Below, one piece after another: positions 24,226-34,853 of a DNA stretch of 64,000 bases. A program made the translations under genes and the position numbers. Under the pieces are notes generated by a model. The model saw only the letters and a list, made by a program, of their open reading frames with translations. It was not told the DNA's origin and ran no database searches. Numbering within the stretch: position 1 is the stretch's first letter; each line of letters starts with the position of its first letter. Source of the DNA: Aralia elata (Eukaryota > Streptophyta > Magnoliopsida > Apiales > Araliaceae); the NCBI GenBank assembly GCA_034770075.1, contig CM068384.1, positions 102,421,613-102,485,612 of the forward strand, in the 5' to 3' direction.

Positions 24226-25937
24226 CATCCTTATGCGTACTATTAATTGTGTCAATCATATATATATGTTGATATGTGTTTAGAACAATTTTTTGGGTGT
24301 AATTGTTAGTATGAAATTATGTTTTTTGGAAAAACATCAAAATAAAAAAATAAAAAAAAAATTTGTTAACCGGGAACTGTTCACCGACACTGTTCACGCC
24401 GGAACTGTTCATCGACGGCACTGTTCACTGGGCAGCGACACTGTTCACCGGTCAGCCCGTTACTGTTCATCGGGCAGCTGGGCACTGTTCATTACAATAA
24501 AAAAAAAATTTGATTTTCCAATTTTAAAATGTCAATGTCAAAAATAAAGATGTTTATTTTGGACTTGGAATTGGTTTAAAATAAAGTAGTTTATTTTAAT
24601 TAATATTGGATTTCAATTTTGAACAAAGATTCTAAATTTTATAAAGGAGTTTATATTAATTTGGAATAGATTAAAATAAAGAAGTTTATTTTAATTGGAT
24701 TTTAGATTTCTACTAGTCAATTGCCCATTAAATGATATCAATTATATATATTGAATGTTTATTAATTCATGAGATGAATGGTTTTATATATGTTGATATA
24801 TATAGGGGATGATTAAGGACTATTGACCAATGTGATTGGATTTAATTTGAATGGATGCTTGAATGAATGGTTTTATTCATAATGGGGTCTGCGTACCTCG
24901 TCTATCTAAATTTCTAAATGTAATTTCTATCTCTCTCCTATGTACTTCCCCTTGACTGTTGATCAAGGTTTCTATTTTGTTAAAATAGAGTGTAATAGGA
25001 TTTAATAGAGTTACTAGAGAAATTGAAACCGAAGAGCAGGAGCATTGAAGACCCATTTGTAATGAAGCATGGGTTGAATGTAATAGTTATATTCAAATTT
25101 ATTCTTGCACCCTAGGTTTGACCTATTGATTTACTCGGTGGCTCGAGTGAATCAAATTAGATTAAGTCCATAATCATCCCATATAGAATATAGTATTCTA
25201 TGAATGCATGCTTATAATATATATATTAAATATATATTATTATTCATGTTGATGAATGTTTAATATGACGCGTATTTATATATATATACTTGCATGCGCG
25301 CTAAACAAGATGAGACCATTAATAACAAAACCCTCATTACAAAATATTAAGTTGAATACGTTTAAAGGTATTTCAAAAATATCAAACGTAGCCTTCTAGC
25401 ATGATAAAGCAATAGAGTATTAATTATTTAATATTAGTTTGTTGTGCACACACAAGACTCATATTAAATTTTTAAGATGTTGGCTTTATTACATTAAAAA
25501 TATTTTATAAGGAATTGAACAATACTAGTTTTGTTGTGCACACACAAGGACTATATTTTTCTATTCGCTTATATGGAAATGCTAGGTGAAACTTAATTTG
25601 GATTATTTTAGTTCGGATGTGCACACACTTGACTATTATAATCTAAGAGGCAAAATACAAGGAGTTACATAGTTGATGTAATTGACAAGAGTTGTCTACC
25701 CTTTGAATAAATATATGGTTTGTTGTGCACACACAAGGCTGCATATTTATGTCAATAGGATCCTTACTCACTAAACAGATTTTTGAAAATTTGTCGAACT
25801 ATATATGGAGGGTCATATAGTTTGTATAAAATAGTGGGAGACACCCTTTTAATAAAGTCCTATATTAAATTGGTGATTAATAAAATGAATATATGCTAAT
25901 GTTGTTTAAATAAAAATTCATTTACAGATTTTTACAA
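24226..25937 (+). promoter_or_regulatory. Copia leader with two repeated motifs
   Basis: A 1.7-kb untranslated leader. At 24376-24491 the octamer ACTGTTCA occurs seven times in a GC-rich island. At 25444, 25536, 25619 and 25725 a TGTGCACACAC(A/T)(A/T)G motif recurs, each centred on the palindrome GTGCAC and flanked by short complementary stems. It sits where dimerisation and packaging signals are expected, upstream of the gag ATG at 25938. Confidence 0.6.
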
Positions 25938-26828
25938 ATGGCCCATTCACTATCACTGCGGAGCATATTGGATGCTAATAAACTAACCGGACCGAACTAC
26001 ACGGATTGGTTAAGGAATTTGAGAATTGTTCTCACCGCTGAAAAATTATCTTATGTCCTTAATTCACCTGTCCCTGCAACTGTTGCAGAAAATGCCTCTG
26101 AGGAAGAGATTGCTACTTTTAAAAAATGGCAAGATGATGCTATGGTAGCTCAATGCATCATGCTCGCATCCATGAGTAACGAGTTACAGCGTCAACATGA
26201 GAAAATGGATGCACCTGCTATATTGCTTCACCTGCAAGAGTTGTATGGTGAACAAAGTAGGTCTGCAAGATATGAGATATCTAAGGAGCTCTTCCGATCT
26301 AGAATGACCGATGGCCCTACAGTACAGGCACATGTCCTCAAAATGATCAATTTGATTGAACAATTGGGACAACTAAATTTTGTAATGGATGGAGAGTTGA
26401 GCCAAGATTTGATCTTGCAGTCACTCCCGGACTCCTACTCACAATTTGTTGTGAATTTTCACATGAACAAGCTTGATGTCAGCCTGCCTGAATTGCTTAA
26501 CATGTTGAAAACTGCAGAGAGTCACTTTCCATCCAAGAAAGACCAAGTCTTACTGATAGGTGACGCTTCCAAGAAAAGGAAGTGGCCCAAAGGAGCTTCT
26601 GCTAAGAAGAAAAATTCTAAGAAGGCAAAAGGAAAGACAGTTGATAAAGGTAATAAGAACAAAACAAATGCGGATAGCAAAGGAGTTTGCTTCCACTGCA
26701 ATAAGCATGGACATTGGAAGAGAAACTGCAAGGATTACCTTGCAGAGGCAAAGCAGAAAAAGCTTGTTGAAGCTTCAGCTACGGATACAGGTTTATTCAT
26801 GATTGAAATAAATCTTTCTGTAAGTTAA
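25938..26828 (+). CDS. gag: Copia Gag (UBN2 / zinc-knuckle)
   Basis: 296 codons from the ATG at 25938 to TAA at 26826. It begins with the copia gag N-terminal block (LTGPNYTDWLRNLRIVL), continues with a UBN2-type capsid region (LQELYGEQSRSARYEI, MINLIEQLGQL, QSLPDSYSQFV), a basic Lys-rich stretch (about 205-245), and one CX2CX4HX4C zinc knuckle (CFHCNKHGHWKRNC, about 252-265). Gag forms the virus-like particle and binds RNA in the cytoplasm. In relatives gag and pol are usually one frame. Here the frame continues past the TAA into protease, so the stop is either a late nonsense mutation or separates Gag from Pol. The Gag itself looks intact. Confidence 0.9.
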   Translation: MAHSLSLRSILDANKLTGPNYTDWLRNLRIVLTAEKLSYVLNSPVPATVAENASEEEIATFKKWQDDAMVAQCIMLASMSNELQRQHEKMDAPAILLHLQELYGEQSRSARYEISKELFRSRMTDGPTVQAHVLKMINLIEQLGQLNFVMDGELSQDLILQSLPDSYSQFVVNFHMNKLDVSLPELLNMLKTAESHFPSKKDQVLLIGDASKKRKWPKGASAKKKNSKKAKGKTVDKGNKNKTNADSKGVCFHCNKHGHWKRNCKDYLAEAKQKKLVEASATDTGLFMIEINLSVS

Positions 26829-27335
26829 AATTCTACTTGGGTATTAGATACCGGTTGTGGTTTTCACATATGTAATTCATTGCAGGGAATAAGCAGAAGT
26901 AGAAGGCTAAACAAGGGAGAAGTAACTCTACGAGTGGGAAATGGAGCAAAGGTTGCTGCATTAGCTGTGGGGACTTATTGTTTAGCACTGCCTACGGGAA
27001 AATCTATCAATTTAATAAATTGTTATTATGTACCTGTTCTCATCAGAAACATTATATCTATTTCTATGTTGGACAAAGAAGGATTCGATGTTATATTTAA
27101 GAACAATGGTTGTTCTATTTATAATAATAATGTTTTGTTTGGAACTGGTAGATTAATTGATGGACTTTACTTACTTGACTTACATGAAAATATTTTTCAA
27201 ATTGAACAAACTTGTAAAAGAAAAAGAGATGAAGTAAATCATACTTTCATTTGGCACTGTAGACTCGGTCACATCAATGAAACAAGATTAAACAAGTTGC
27301 ATATTGATGGTCTTTTAGAACCATTCGATTTTTGA
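26829..27335 (+). pseudogene. pol: Copia protease and integrase N-terminus, frame broken
   Basis: Same frame as gag after its stop. The protease active-site block WVLDTGCGFHICNS lies at about 26838-26880, followed by LRVGNGAKV and ISISMLDKEGF typical of copia protease. The GAG-pre-integrase segment with FIWHCRLGHINE (zinc HH part) follows. The frame ends at a TGA directly after a run of five T (27329-27333). The downstream integrase is one frame over, consistent with a single extra base in that run. Confidence 0.85.
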
Positions 27336-28455
27336 ATCATATCCAACTTGTGAATCATGTCTCATGGGTAAAATGACTAAATCTCCATTTAGTGGACATG
27401 GAGAGAGGGTTGCAGGGTTGTTAGAGTTGGTACACACAGATGTATGTGGACCTATGACAACAGATGCTAGAGGAGGGTATTCGTATTTCATTACATTCAC
27501 TGATGATCATTCAAGATTTGGATATGTGTATTTAATGAAATACAAATCTGAATCATTTGAAAAGTTCAAAGAATTCAGAAATGAAGTAGAGAAACAAACT
27601 GGCAAAAGTGTTAAGATTCTTCGATCAGATCGAGGAGGAGAATACTTGAGCAATGAGTTTCTTAATCATCTCAAAGAAAATGGTATTCTCTCTCAATGGA
27701 CGCCTCCTGGTACGCCACAATTAAATGGTATATCTGAAAGGAGGAATCGTACCTTGTTAGACATGGTGTGGTCCATGATGAGTTTCACCGACCTTCCAAT
27801 ATCATTTTGGGGTCATGCCCTAGAAACGGCTGCATATCTACTTAACAAGATTCCCTCAAAATCCGTCCCTAAGACTCCATATGAGATGTGGACAGGGAGG
27901 AAACCCAGTCTTAAGCATGTTAAGATTTGGGGTTGTAACGCTTATGTAAAGAAGTTACAAAGCGACAAACTTGAGGCTAGATCTGACAAGTGCAAATTTG
28001 TGGGGTATCCTAAAGAAAGTTTAGGATATTATTTCTATAATCCTACCGAGCAAAAGGTGTTTGTTGCCAAACACGCTACCTTCTTGGAAAAGGAGTTTAT
28101 CCTTGAAGGGGCTAGTGGGAGGAAAATAGATCTTGAAGAAATTCAAGAACCACAAATCACTACAGATCAAGTGGATAAACATGTTCAAGTAGATATAACT
28201 TCTGTACCACAACCGAGTCGTAAATCTGGAAGGGTGCCGAAAAGACCTAAAAGGTATACACTCATCATAGAAGATGATGATGAGGTACGCATCATAACTG
28301 ATGATGATCCAGTAACATACGATGAGGCTATGAGTAGTAAACACTCTGAGAAATGGCAAATAGCCATGAAATCCGAAATGGACTCCATGTATGAAAACCA
28401 AGTATGGACTTTGGTTACTCCACCTGAAGGCATTGTGCCTATAGGGTGTAAATAG
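27336..28455 (+). pseudogene. pol: Copia integrase core and start of RT
   Basis: Resumes with the zinc-binding CESC part and the integrase core. Catalytic residues are Asp in LVHTDVCGP, Asp in LRSDRGGEY and Glu in NGISERRN; counted in the frame from 27364 they are D26, D89 and E125, giving the DD35E spacing of integrases. GKK..FVGYPKES-like and PSRKSGRVPKRP linker regions follow, then the first RT residues (MKSEMDSMYENQVW). A TAG at 28453-28455 sits where copia RTs have Trp in GC(R/K)WVFK, so a TGG to TAG change is likely. Confidence 0.9.
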
Positions 28456-29883
28456 GTCTTTAAGAAAAAGACTGGAGCAGATGGCAAGGTGGAGACCTAT
28501 AATGCCAGACTGGTTGCAAAAGGTTTCAAACAAAGACAAGGAGTTGACTATGATGAAACCTTCTCACCAGTAGCCATGCTCAAGTCCATCCGGATTTTAC
28601 TTGCGATTGCAGCTTACTATGACTACGAAATCTGGCAAATGGACGTGAAAACGGCATTCCTCAATGGAAAACTAGATGAGGATGTATATATGATACAGCC
28701 AGAGGGTTTTGTTTCAAAGGTTGGAACAAATCAAGTGTGTAAGTTACAAAGATCCATTTATGGATTGAAGTAAGCTTCTCGAAGTTGGAACATCCGTTTT
28801 GATGAGACAATCAAAGAGTTTGATATTATCAAAAATGAGGATGAACCATGTGTGTACAAGAAAGTTAGTGGGAGTGCTGTGACATTCCTGGTATTATATG
28901 TTGATGATATATTACTTATAGGGAATGACATACCGATGCTACAATCAGTTAAAATCTGGTTATCTAAACACTTCTCCATGAAGGACTTGGGAGAAGCATC
29001 CTACATATTGGGGATAAAGATCTATAGAGATAGATCAAAGAGGATGCTCGGCTTGACCCAAGGTGCATACATTGATTCGATGCTAAAGAGGTTTAGCATG
29101 CAAGACTCCAAGAGAGGGCTCATACCGATGAGTCATGGAGTAAATCTCTCTAAGAAATTGTCCCCAAAGACACCTGAAGAGAGAGAACGCATGAATCAAA
29201 TACCTTATGCTTCGGCAATAGGATCCATAATGTATGGAATGATATGTACCAGACCAGATGTTGCTTATGCACTTAGTGTAACAAGTAGATATCAGTCTAA
29301 TCCTGGAGAAGAACACTGGAAAGCTGTGAAAAACATCTTGAAGTACTTGAGAAGAACTAAAGATGTGTTTCTAGTATATGGTGGGTCTGATTTGAAACTA
29401 GAGGGCTTTAAAGACTCAAGTTTTCAAACTGACCAAGATGACAGTAAATCCATGTCAGGGTATGTATTTACCTTGAACGGTGGAGCAGTGAGTTGGAAGA
29501 ATTCCAAACAGCAAACAGTTGCTGACTCAGTGACAGAGGCAGAGTATATAGCTGCAAGTGAAGCAGCAAAGGAAGCTGTTTGGATGAAGAAGTTCATTTC
29601 TGAACTCGGGGTAGTTCCTAGCATTACTGGACCCGTTCCGGTTCATTGTGACAACACTGGAGCTGTTGCACAGGCTAAGGAACCCAGGTCTCATCAGAGA
29701 TCCAAACACGTGTTGCGGCGATTTCATTTAATTAGAGAAATAATTGAAAGAGGAGATGTCACCTTAGAAAGAGTGGACTCCCAGAACAACATTGCAGATC
29801 CATTTACTAAAGCATTATCGCAAGATCAATTCAATCGCCATTTCGATAAAATGGGTATTAGATACCAAGGTGATTGGCTTTAG
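28456..29883 (+). pseudogene. pol: Copia reverse transcriptase and RNase H
   Basis: Continues in frame: YNARLVAKGFKQ, FSPVAML, QMDVKTAFLNG (catalytic Asp), then a TAA at 28771-28773 in SIYGLK-stop, where relatives have Gln. RT then continues with the YVDDILL catalytic pair (about 28897-28917) and LGEASYILGIK. The connection (IPYASAIGSIMY, RPDVAYALSVTSRY) and RNase H (GFKDSSFQTDQDD, GAVSWKNSKQ, SVTEAEYIAASEAAKEAVWM, PVHCDNTGAVAQAKEP) are complete to the stop at 29881. All catalytic residues I can recognise are present; the two nonsense codons disable the enzyme. Confidence 0.9.
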
Positions 29884-29886
29884 TGC

Positions 29887-29897
29887 AAGTGGGAGAT
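29887..29897 (+). other. Polypurine tract
   Basis: AAGTGGGAGAT directly before the 3' LTR, the usual copia PPT. Confidence 0.85.
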
Positions 29898-31779
29898 TGA
29901 AAGTAATATGCCCTCAAGCCAATTATATTTGATGTAATAAGCATTTACTTTGTAATCTTATTCAAATATTAATAATAGAATAAAAGGCATATTTTTATCC
30001 ATGTTAATTGGTTGAATTAATAAATGTGATGAACCCAAAGTTTTCGAGCAATGCTATTAGAATCATGATGAGATCATGCTAGAGAGATCTAAATTCAAGA
30101 AAGCTCAAAACTAAAAATGTTTCCTAATCATTGGATCACTAATTATTGGGATTACTGATCCGGATAGATTAGTACATACTATGCTTGATCTTTAGAAGAT
30201 AATGATTGATCTCATAATCATTTGTGTGAAGACACTAAAGCAAGTATGTAGGTGCTTATTAGAGAATAAGTTCACTGAACGTGACTCGCTTAAAGAACCC
30301 TAATGGAGTTTTATTCACCTGTCAATAGGGAAGTTCTTAAGTGATAGTTGTACAAGTGATCCTTGGACTTGAGATCATCATAGTACCTTGTGTATGTTAA
30401 GTTATACTTTGTCATATTCCTTAATACTTTAGGGTATGTCATAGGGTATGTACGGGTATAATAAAGTATACACGGAGGTAGGTGAATGATCGACAAAGGA
30501 TCTACCACTTCTGATAAAGGGAGAGAATGTCCTATGCGATTTGATAAATGACAACTCAGAAATCCCTGACCAGGGTTGAATGAAAATTAGAAAGGAGTTT
30601 CTAATTTACATTAATCGGAGTTGTGCATTTTTAAATCGAAATGCATATGATTAAATAAAATAAGACTTGTCAGTAATTCCATGTCTTATATTTAATCGGG
30701 ACATTGTATGGTAGAAGGATTGAATTGTACGGTAACTACTACTGAATAGGTTCTATGTGATTAAACATTGATTTCATATTATTCGGATAGTCATGATACA
30801 TTATCGTAAGGTGTCCCTCATGATGTAGAATAAATATTATTTATTTATGTTTGAATTAAAGGAGTTTAATTCATTATAAATAATATTAGAATTGTTCTAA
30901 TTTATTTATTCTACTACCGGCATAATATTGAACCTAAAGGGTCACACCGCAAAAAGAACAATATTATATTAGAAGAAATTGGCTTAATGATAATAAATTA
31001 AGTATTTAATTTATTAGTTGAATAAATTGAAATGCTTAATATTTATAATGATATATTTGGAGAAATATTGAATTATAAATTAATAAGAGAAATCTTATTA
31101 TTATTATCATTTAATTCTTAATTAGATTAAGAATTAATTTAAATGAAATGTAAATATCATTTAAATTAAATGCAAAAGGTGGGCTAAGCTAATAACATGT
31201 GTTAGTTGCTTAAAATGCAAAACATGTGGGTTAGGAGAATAATGTTACTTACATATTATGTAAGTATTATTCTTGGTAGTATACTAATTGAATTAGAGTT
31301 TTTCCTAATTCATCTAAACCTAGCATTTATTGCACTTAGAGAAGTGCTAGCCTCCATCTAATGAAAGAGTTCTTGATGAAGAGTTTCTTATTATTCTTAA
31401 GAGTTAGGAATAAAAGATTTAATTGGATTAGCCATCCAAAGATTTCTAGGAAATCAAATATTGTTTCTTGTATAATCATTCTTGGTGGATTACCTCTAGA
31501 GTGCTACATACACTTTGTAGCTAGTGTTTAATTCAAGGAACAAAGATTGGAGGAGTTTAAAGAAATCAACAAACAATTGTAGATTGGAGAAGCTTGAAGA
31601 AATCAAGAGAGGAGTAGATCTTGTAGCGGTTCAAGAGTTGAGTCATCAAAGGTATTTCTTGTTCATCTTCTTCTTCAATTAATAGCTATGCATAAGGTGA
31701 TTCATGGATAAGTTGCAAAAATTTTAATTTCCATTTTCCGTTGCGTATTACAATTAGATTGCGATTTTGCTAACTTACA
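29898..31779 (+). repeat. 3' LTR of the copia element
   Basis: 1882 bp, near-identical to the 5' LTR with a handful of one-base indels and substitutions. Its CTAACTTACA end abuts the TSD. Read from the DC1 gene it supplies a TAA stop two codons beyond the junction. Confidence 0.95.
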
Positions 31780-32503
31780 ATATTATGGTGGGAAAGGGAG
31801 CTAACACAAAGGCGGATGTCACAAGATCCAAACCCACCCCTCCAACCACCGAAGCCAAACCACGCAACACTTTCTTAACCTCTTCCAAATCCTTCCGATA
31901 AAGACTTTCGTAATACTCTTTCCGGTCGGCCATTTTAGGCTGAATCATTTCTCCGAGCCAATCGGTAACAAGTTTATGTTTTAGACAATGAACATGATAA
32001 GCGAATTTAATTTCTCCATTCGATACAATACCATAACACCAACCCTTACCATTACTCGTCTTGCATGAACCACATTTCATATTGGTTGGCATCTCGGGAT
32101 ATCGTTTCAATTCCAACTCCGAATTCATATCCTTACATCCCAAATTTGGTGACAGCTCAAGACACTGGGGGTGCAAGTAATAATCCTTACCAGCATGAGA
32201 ACCAGTGTACATAATCCCATTTATGGAACCCCAACAAGCATCGCAGCGTTTAGCAGTTTTCTTGGTGGAGAATTTAAGGGGAAAATTAGGGGAAAAGGGG
32301 TATGGTTTGGTGGAATTAGACTCGGCATTTAAGCATGCCCCGTGAAAATATTTATTGCAATCGGTGCACTTGAAACTTGAGCCGAGGCCATACATGTCAT
32401 CCTTGCAACCTTCACAGGTACGGAGCATTGCATCTTCTGCCTGAACTAGTTCGTATTGATGACCGGTGTTTGTTCCGGCAGGATTTCGGTTTTGTGATGA
32501 CAT
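31780..32503 (-). pseudogene. DC1-domain (Cys/His-rich C1-like) gene, truncated by copia
   Basis: ATG at 32503 (MSSQNRNPAG); about 240 codons remain. It has C1-like zinc-binding units: unit 1 about residues 17-57 (RTCEGCKDDMYG, FKCTDCNKYFHGACL); unit 2 about 66-106 (KRCDACWGSINGIMY, YYLHPQCLEL); unit 3 about 125-165 (KCGSCKTSNGKGWCYG, YHVHCLKHKLV). A hydrophobic C-terminal segment rich in Gly and Val follows (about 210-240). DC1 proteins are a plant family linked to stress and defence responses; the biochemical role is mostly unknown. The copia element sits inside the coding sequence and the original frame resumes at 22335. As it stands the protein ends two codons into the LTR. The start codon is the first ATG of the frame, with an AT-rich leader upstream. 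Confidence 0.85.
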
Positions 32504-33284
32504 TGCTATAATAATATTTAGACTTGTAGCTTCTGCATTAAATAAAAAAATTAGAAAAAATTATATTGTGATTAAAATATGTTGATTTTGTTGCAAATCG
32601 ACATATTTATTAGTTGTTCATTATTATTTGTATTAATTTATAGACCATTATATTAATTGTGTCTACTTACTAAGGATTTCAATGGGCAACGCTGAGGTTG
32701 AGTTTGTTTTTTCCCGGTGCTTTCCGTTATTATACATCCCGAGTTTTACATTACTCTTTAATGATTATTATACATATTTATTTAAAAAATATATTATTAT
32801 ATTATAGTTGTTTAATTATTCTTAAATTTCTTTTTAATAATTTTAATAAATTCGAGTTTTTTTTTAAATATTTTTTATTTAGTATTTTTTAATAAAATAT
32901 ATTAAATTAGAGTGTTGATTGAATTACTAACTCATGGACTCATATAGAAAAAGTCACCTGAGTCAAATAGGATATATAATTAAAAGATAGCGGTTGCCTA
33001 TTTATATATTAAAAATATCATACATTTATGTGTTTTCTTAATCCAAACTATATATTATAAACAAGAGTAATATAAGGCATTGCCTTAGCTAAGTGACTAA
33101 GGTTATTTAATAAAATGACATACTTTTGTATAAAATTTGTAATTAAAGATTTTTTCTTAGAAATTTTAAAAATAGGAAACTTAACTTTAAAATGTAAAGT
33201 TATGTCGTTTTGTTAAGTAGTTTTAACAAAATTTGACCAAGATATGTCTTAGATAATATTTTTTTCATATATATATGGGCTATA
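32504..33284. other. Upstream region of the DC1 gene, no gene seen
   Basis: AT-rich sequence. It should contain the DC1 promoter and leader, but no single TATA box stands out among many AT runs. Confidence 0.45.
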
Positions 33285-33406
33285 TGTAGCTACACAGTAG
33301 GTTATAGCGACGGTTTTCCAAGGCTATAACGACGATTTTTCTGTTGTCTTAGATATTCTGTCTATAGCGACAGACAAACCGTCGTTATAGCCTACTGTAC
33401 CGTCGC

Positions 33407-33459
<53 letters not shown>

Positions 33460-33562
33460 GTAGCTACACAGTACGTTATAGCGATGGTTTTCCAGGGCTA
33501 TAGCGACAATTTATCTGTCGTCTTAGATATTCTGTCTATAGCGACGGACAAACCGTCGCTAT
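33285..33562. repeat. Duplicated TAGCGACGG fold-back element
   Basis: Two copies (from 33285 and from 33459) of a unit starting TGTAGCTACACAGTA and containing TATAGCGA(C/T)GGTTTTCCA, GTCTTAGATATTCTGTC and GACAAACCGTCG. Within copy 1, ACAGTAGGTTATAGCGACGG (33294 on) pairs with its near-complement ending at about 33398, so each copy can fold back. The copies are separated by a (TA)n run. TAGCGACGG words are common in the subterminal parts of CACTA-like elements; the class is inference. Confidence 0.65.
33411..33458. repeat. (TA)n microsatellite
   Basis: TA run between the two fold-back copies. Confidence 0.95.
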
Positions 33563-34178
33563 ATATATATATCATCACCAAAAAATTATTCTTAAACAGA
33601 CGTAACAGTAATTTGCAAAAGATTATGATTCTAGTTAACTAATGAAATCCTAAAATACAAACTCTGTTGTAAATTTATTTTTATTTTTGAAATAACAATT
33701 ATGTGTGTACACTATTAAATACCGCATTAATTAAGATCAAATAAATTTATATAAACTTTAAATTTTAGGATTTAAAAATCAGTTGAGGCTAATTAAGATC
33801 TTTTCGTAAAACGGAGGAAGCATCATATTCTTATTTATAGAATTGAGACATTTATTATGTTCCAAATGGAAAAAAAATGAAGATATGAAACAACCTAAAC
33901 TAAATTCAGACCCAAGAATACAAACTAGATAAACTCAAACCACCCCATAATTTTGAATTGTAACCAAGAAATTACGGAAAAGAAATCAAGAAAGAGAAAA
34001 ACAAACTCAAGAACAAAAATTGAAGTTCTTACAAGGTTTGGAGGATGATCTTAGAATGCTCTGAAAGTCTCTGTTGATCTCAAGGAAATATGAGAACGAG
34101 GGAGATTATATATATAGAAATTCTCTTAGAATGCCGTGTTGTGAGGTTTTAGTTTTACGTGCTGAAGATTTTATATTT
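33563..34178. other. AT-rich sequence, no gene seen
   Basis: Flank of the Tat-type element; no domain or repeat recognised. Confidence 0.5.
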
Positions 34179-34183
34179 AACAA

Positions 34184-34841
34184 TGTAGGTACAGAAATTA
34201 CACCTTGCTAAGGTTAGGGTTTCGTATTGGCTGGAGAGGAGAGAAATCCACGAAGAGTACGGAACTGATTGATTGATTGAAGAGGGGAGAAGAACAGGTG
34301 GGCAATTACTCCAATGACACGTGGCAGAACTCCTAGAATCCGGAAACCGGGTTAGGGTAGCAGGGATTCCAAGAGCCTTCTAGAGTCTTCGAGTTGTGAG
34401 AGAGTTTCAAGTGCGATGAGCTTCCAAGAGTCTTAGTGTAATGTCTTGAAAGCGATCCCCTTTTCTCAGAATAGAGGGGCTATTTATAGAGTTTTCCTGG
34501 GAAATAGTCACATGCCAGGCACATGTTTTAAGGGAAATTCCCGAAATACCCTTTAATTATATTTTAAAGGAGAAATTCCAGAAATGCCCTTTAATCATCA
34601 AAGTAATGCCCAAATTGCCCTATTCTTCTAGCCGCCAATCCAATCCCTCAATCAATTCCCAAAATGGGTCGCATCCACGAGTCTTCTGCCTTGGAACACG
34701 TGGAGACTTCCCCGGGTCTAGTACATTTAATTAGGTCACATAAACCCTAATTTGTACATTTAATTAGGTTTTTTGTAAACCCTAATTTGTACATTTAATT
34801 CAATTAGGTCATGTGAACCCTAATATGCACTTGGGCCCACA
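34184..34841 (-). repeat. 3' LTR of the Tat element
   Basis: 658 bp, same length as the right LTR. Contains two copies of CATTTAATTAGG...AACCCTAATTTGTA (34725-34800). Confidence 0.95.
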
Positions 34842-34853
34842 TTTGCCCCCTGC
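34842..34853 (-). other. Polypurine tract
   Basis: Minus strand GCAGGGGGCAAA directly before the 3' LTR start TGTGGGCCC. Confidence 0.85.

Larger units (their letters stand above)
22336..31779 (+). mobile_element. 9.4-kb Ty1/copia retrotransposon, probably Angela/BARE-like
   Basis: Perfect TSD ATATT at 22331-22335 and 31780-31784; LTRs of 1877 and 1882 bp; initiator tRNA-Met PBS; gag, protease, integrase, RT and RNase H in copia order; PPT before the 3' LTR. The LTR length and the (T)ATGCCCT...GCCAAT words near the LTR start resemble the BARE/Angela group; the lineage is inference. Coding is interrupted by stops at 26826, 28453 and 28771 and a frame change at 27329-27333. The LTRs are close to identical, so insertion was fairly recent. 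It splits a DC1-domain gene. Confidence 0.95.

Noticed and set aside
28021..28539. 172-codon minus-strand frame inside copia pol
   Set aside because: Shadow of the integrase/RT frame on the other strand.
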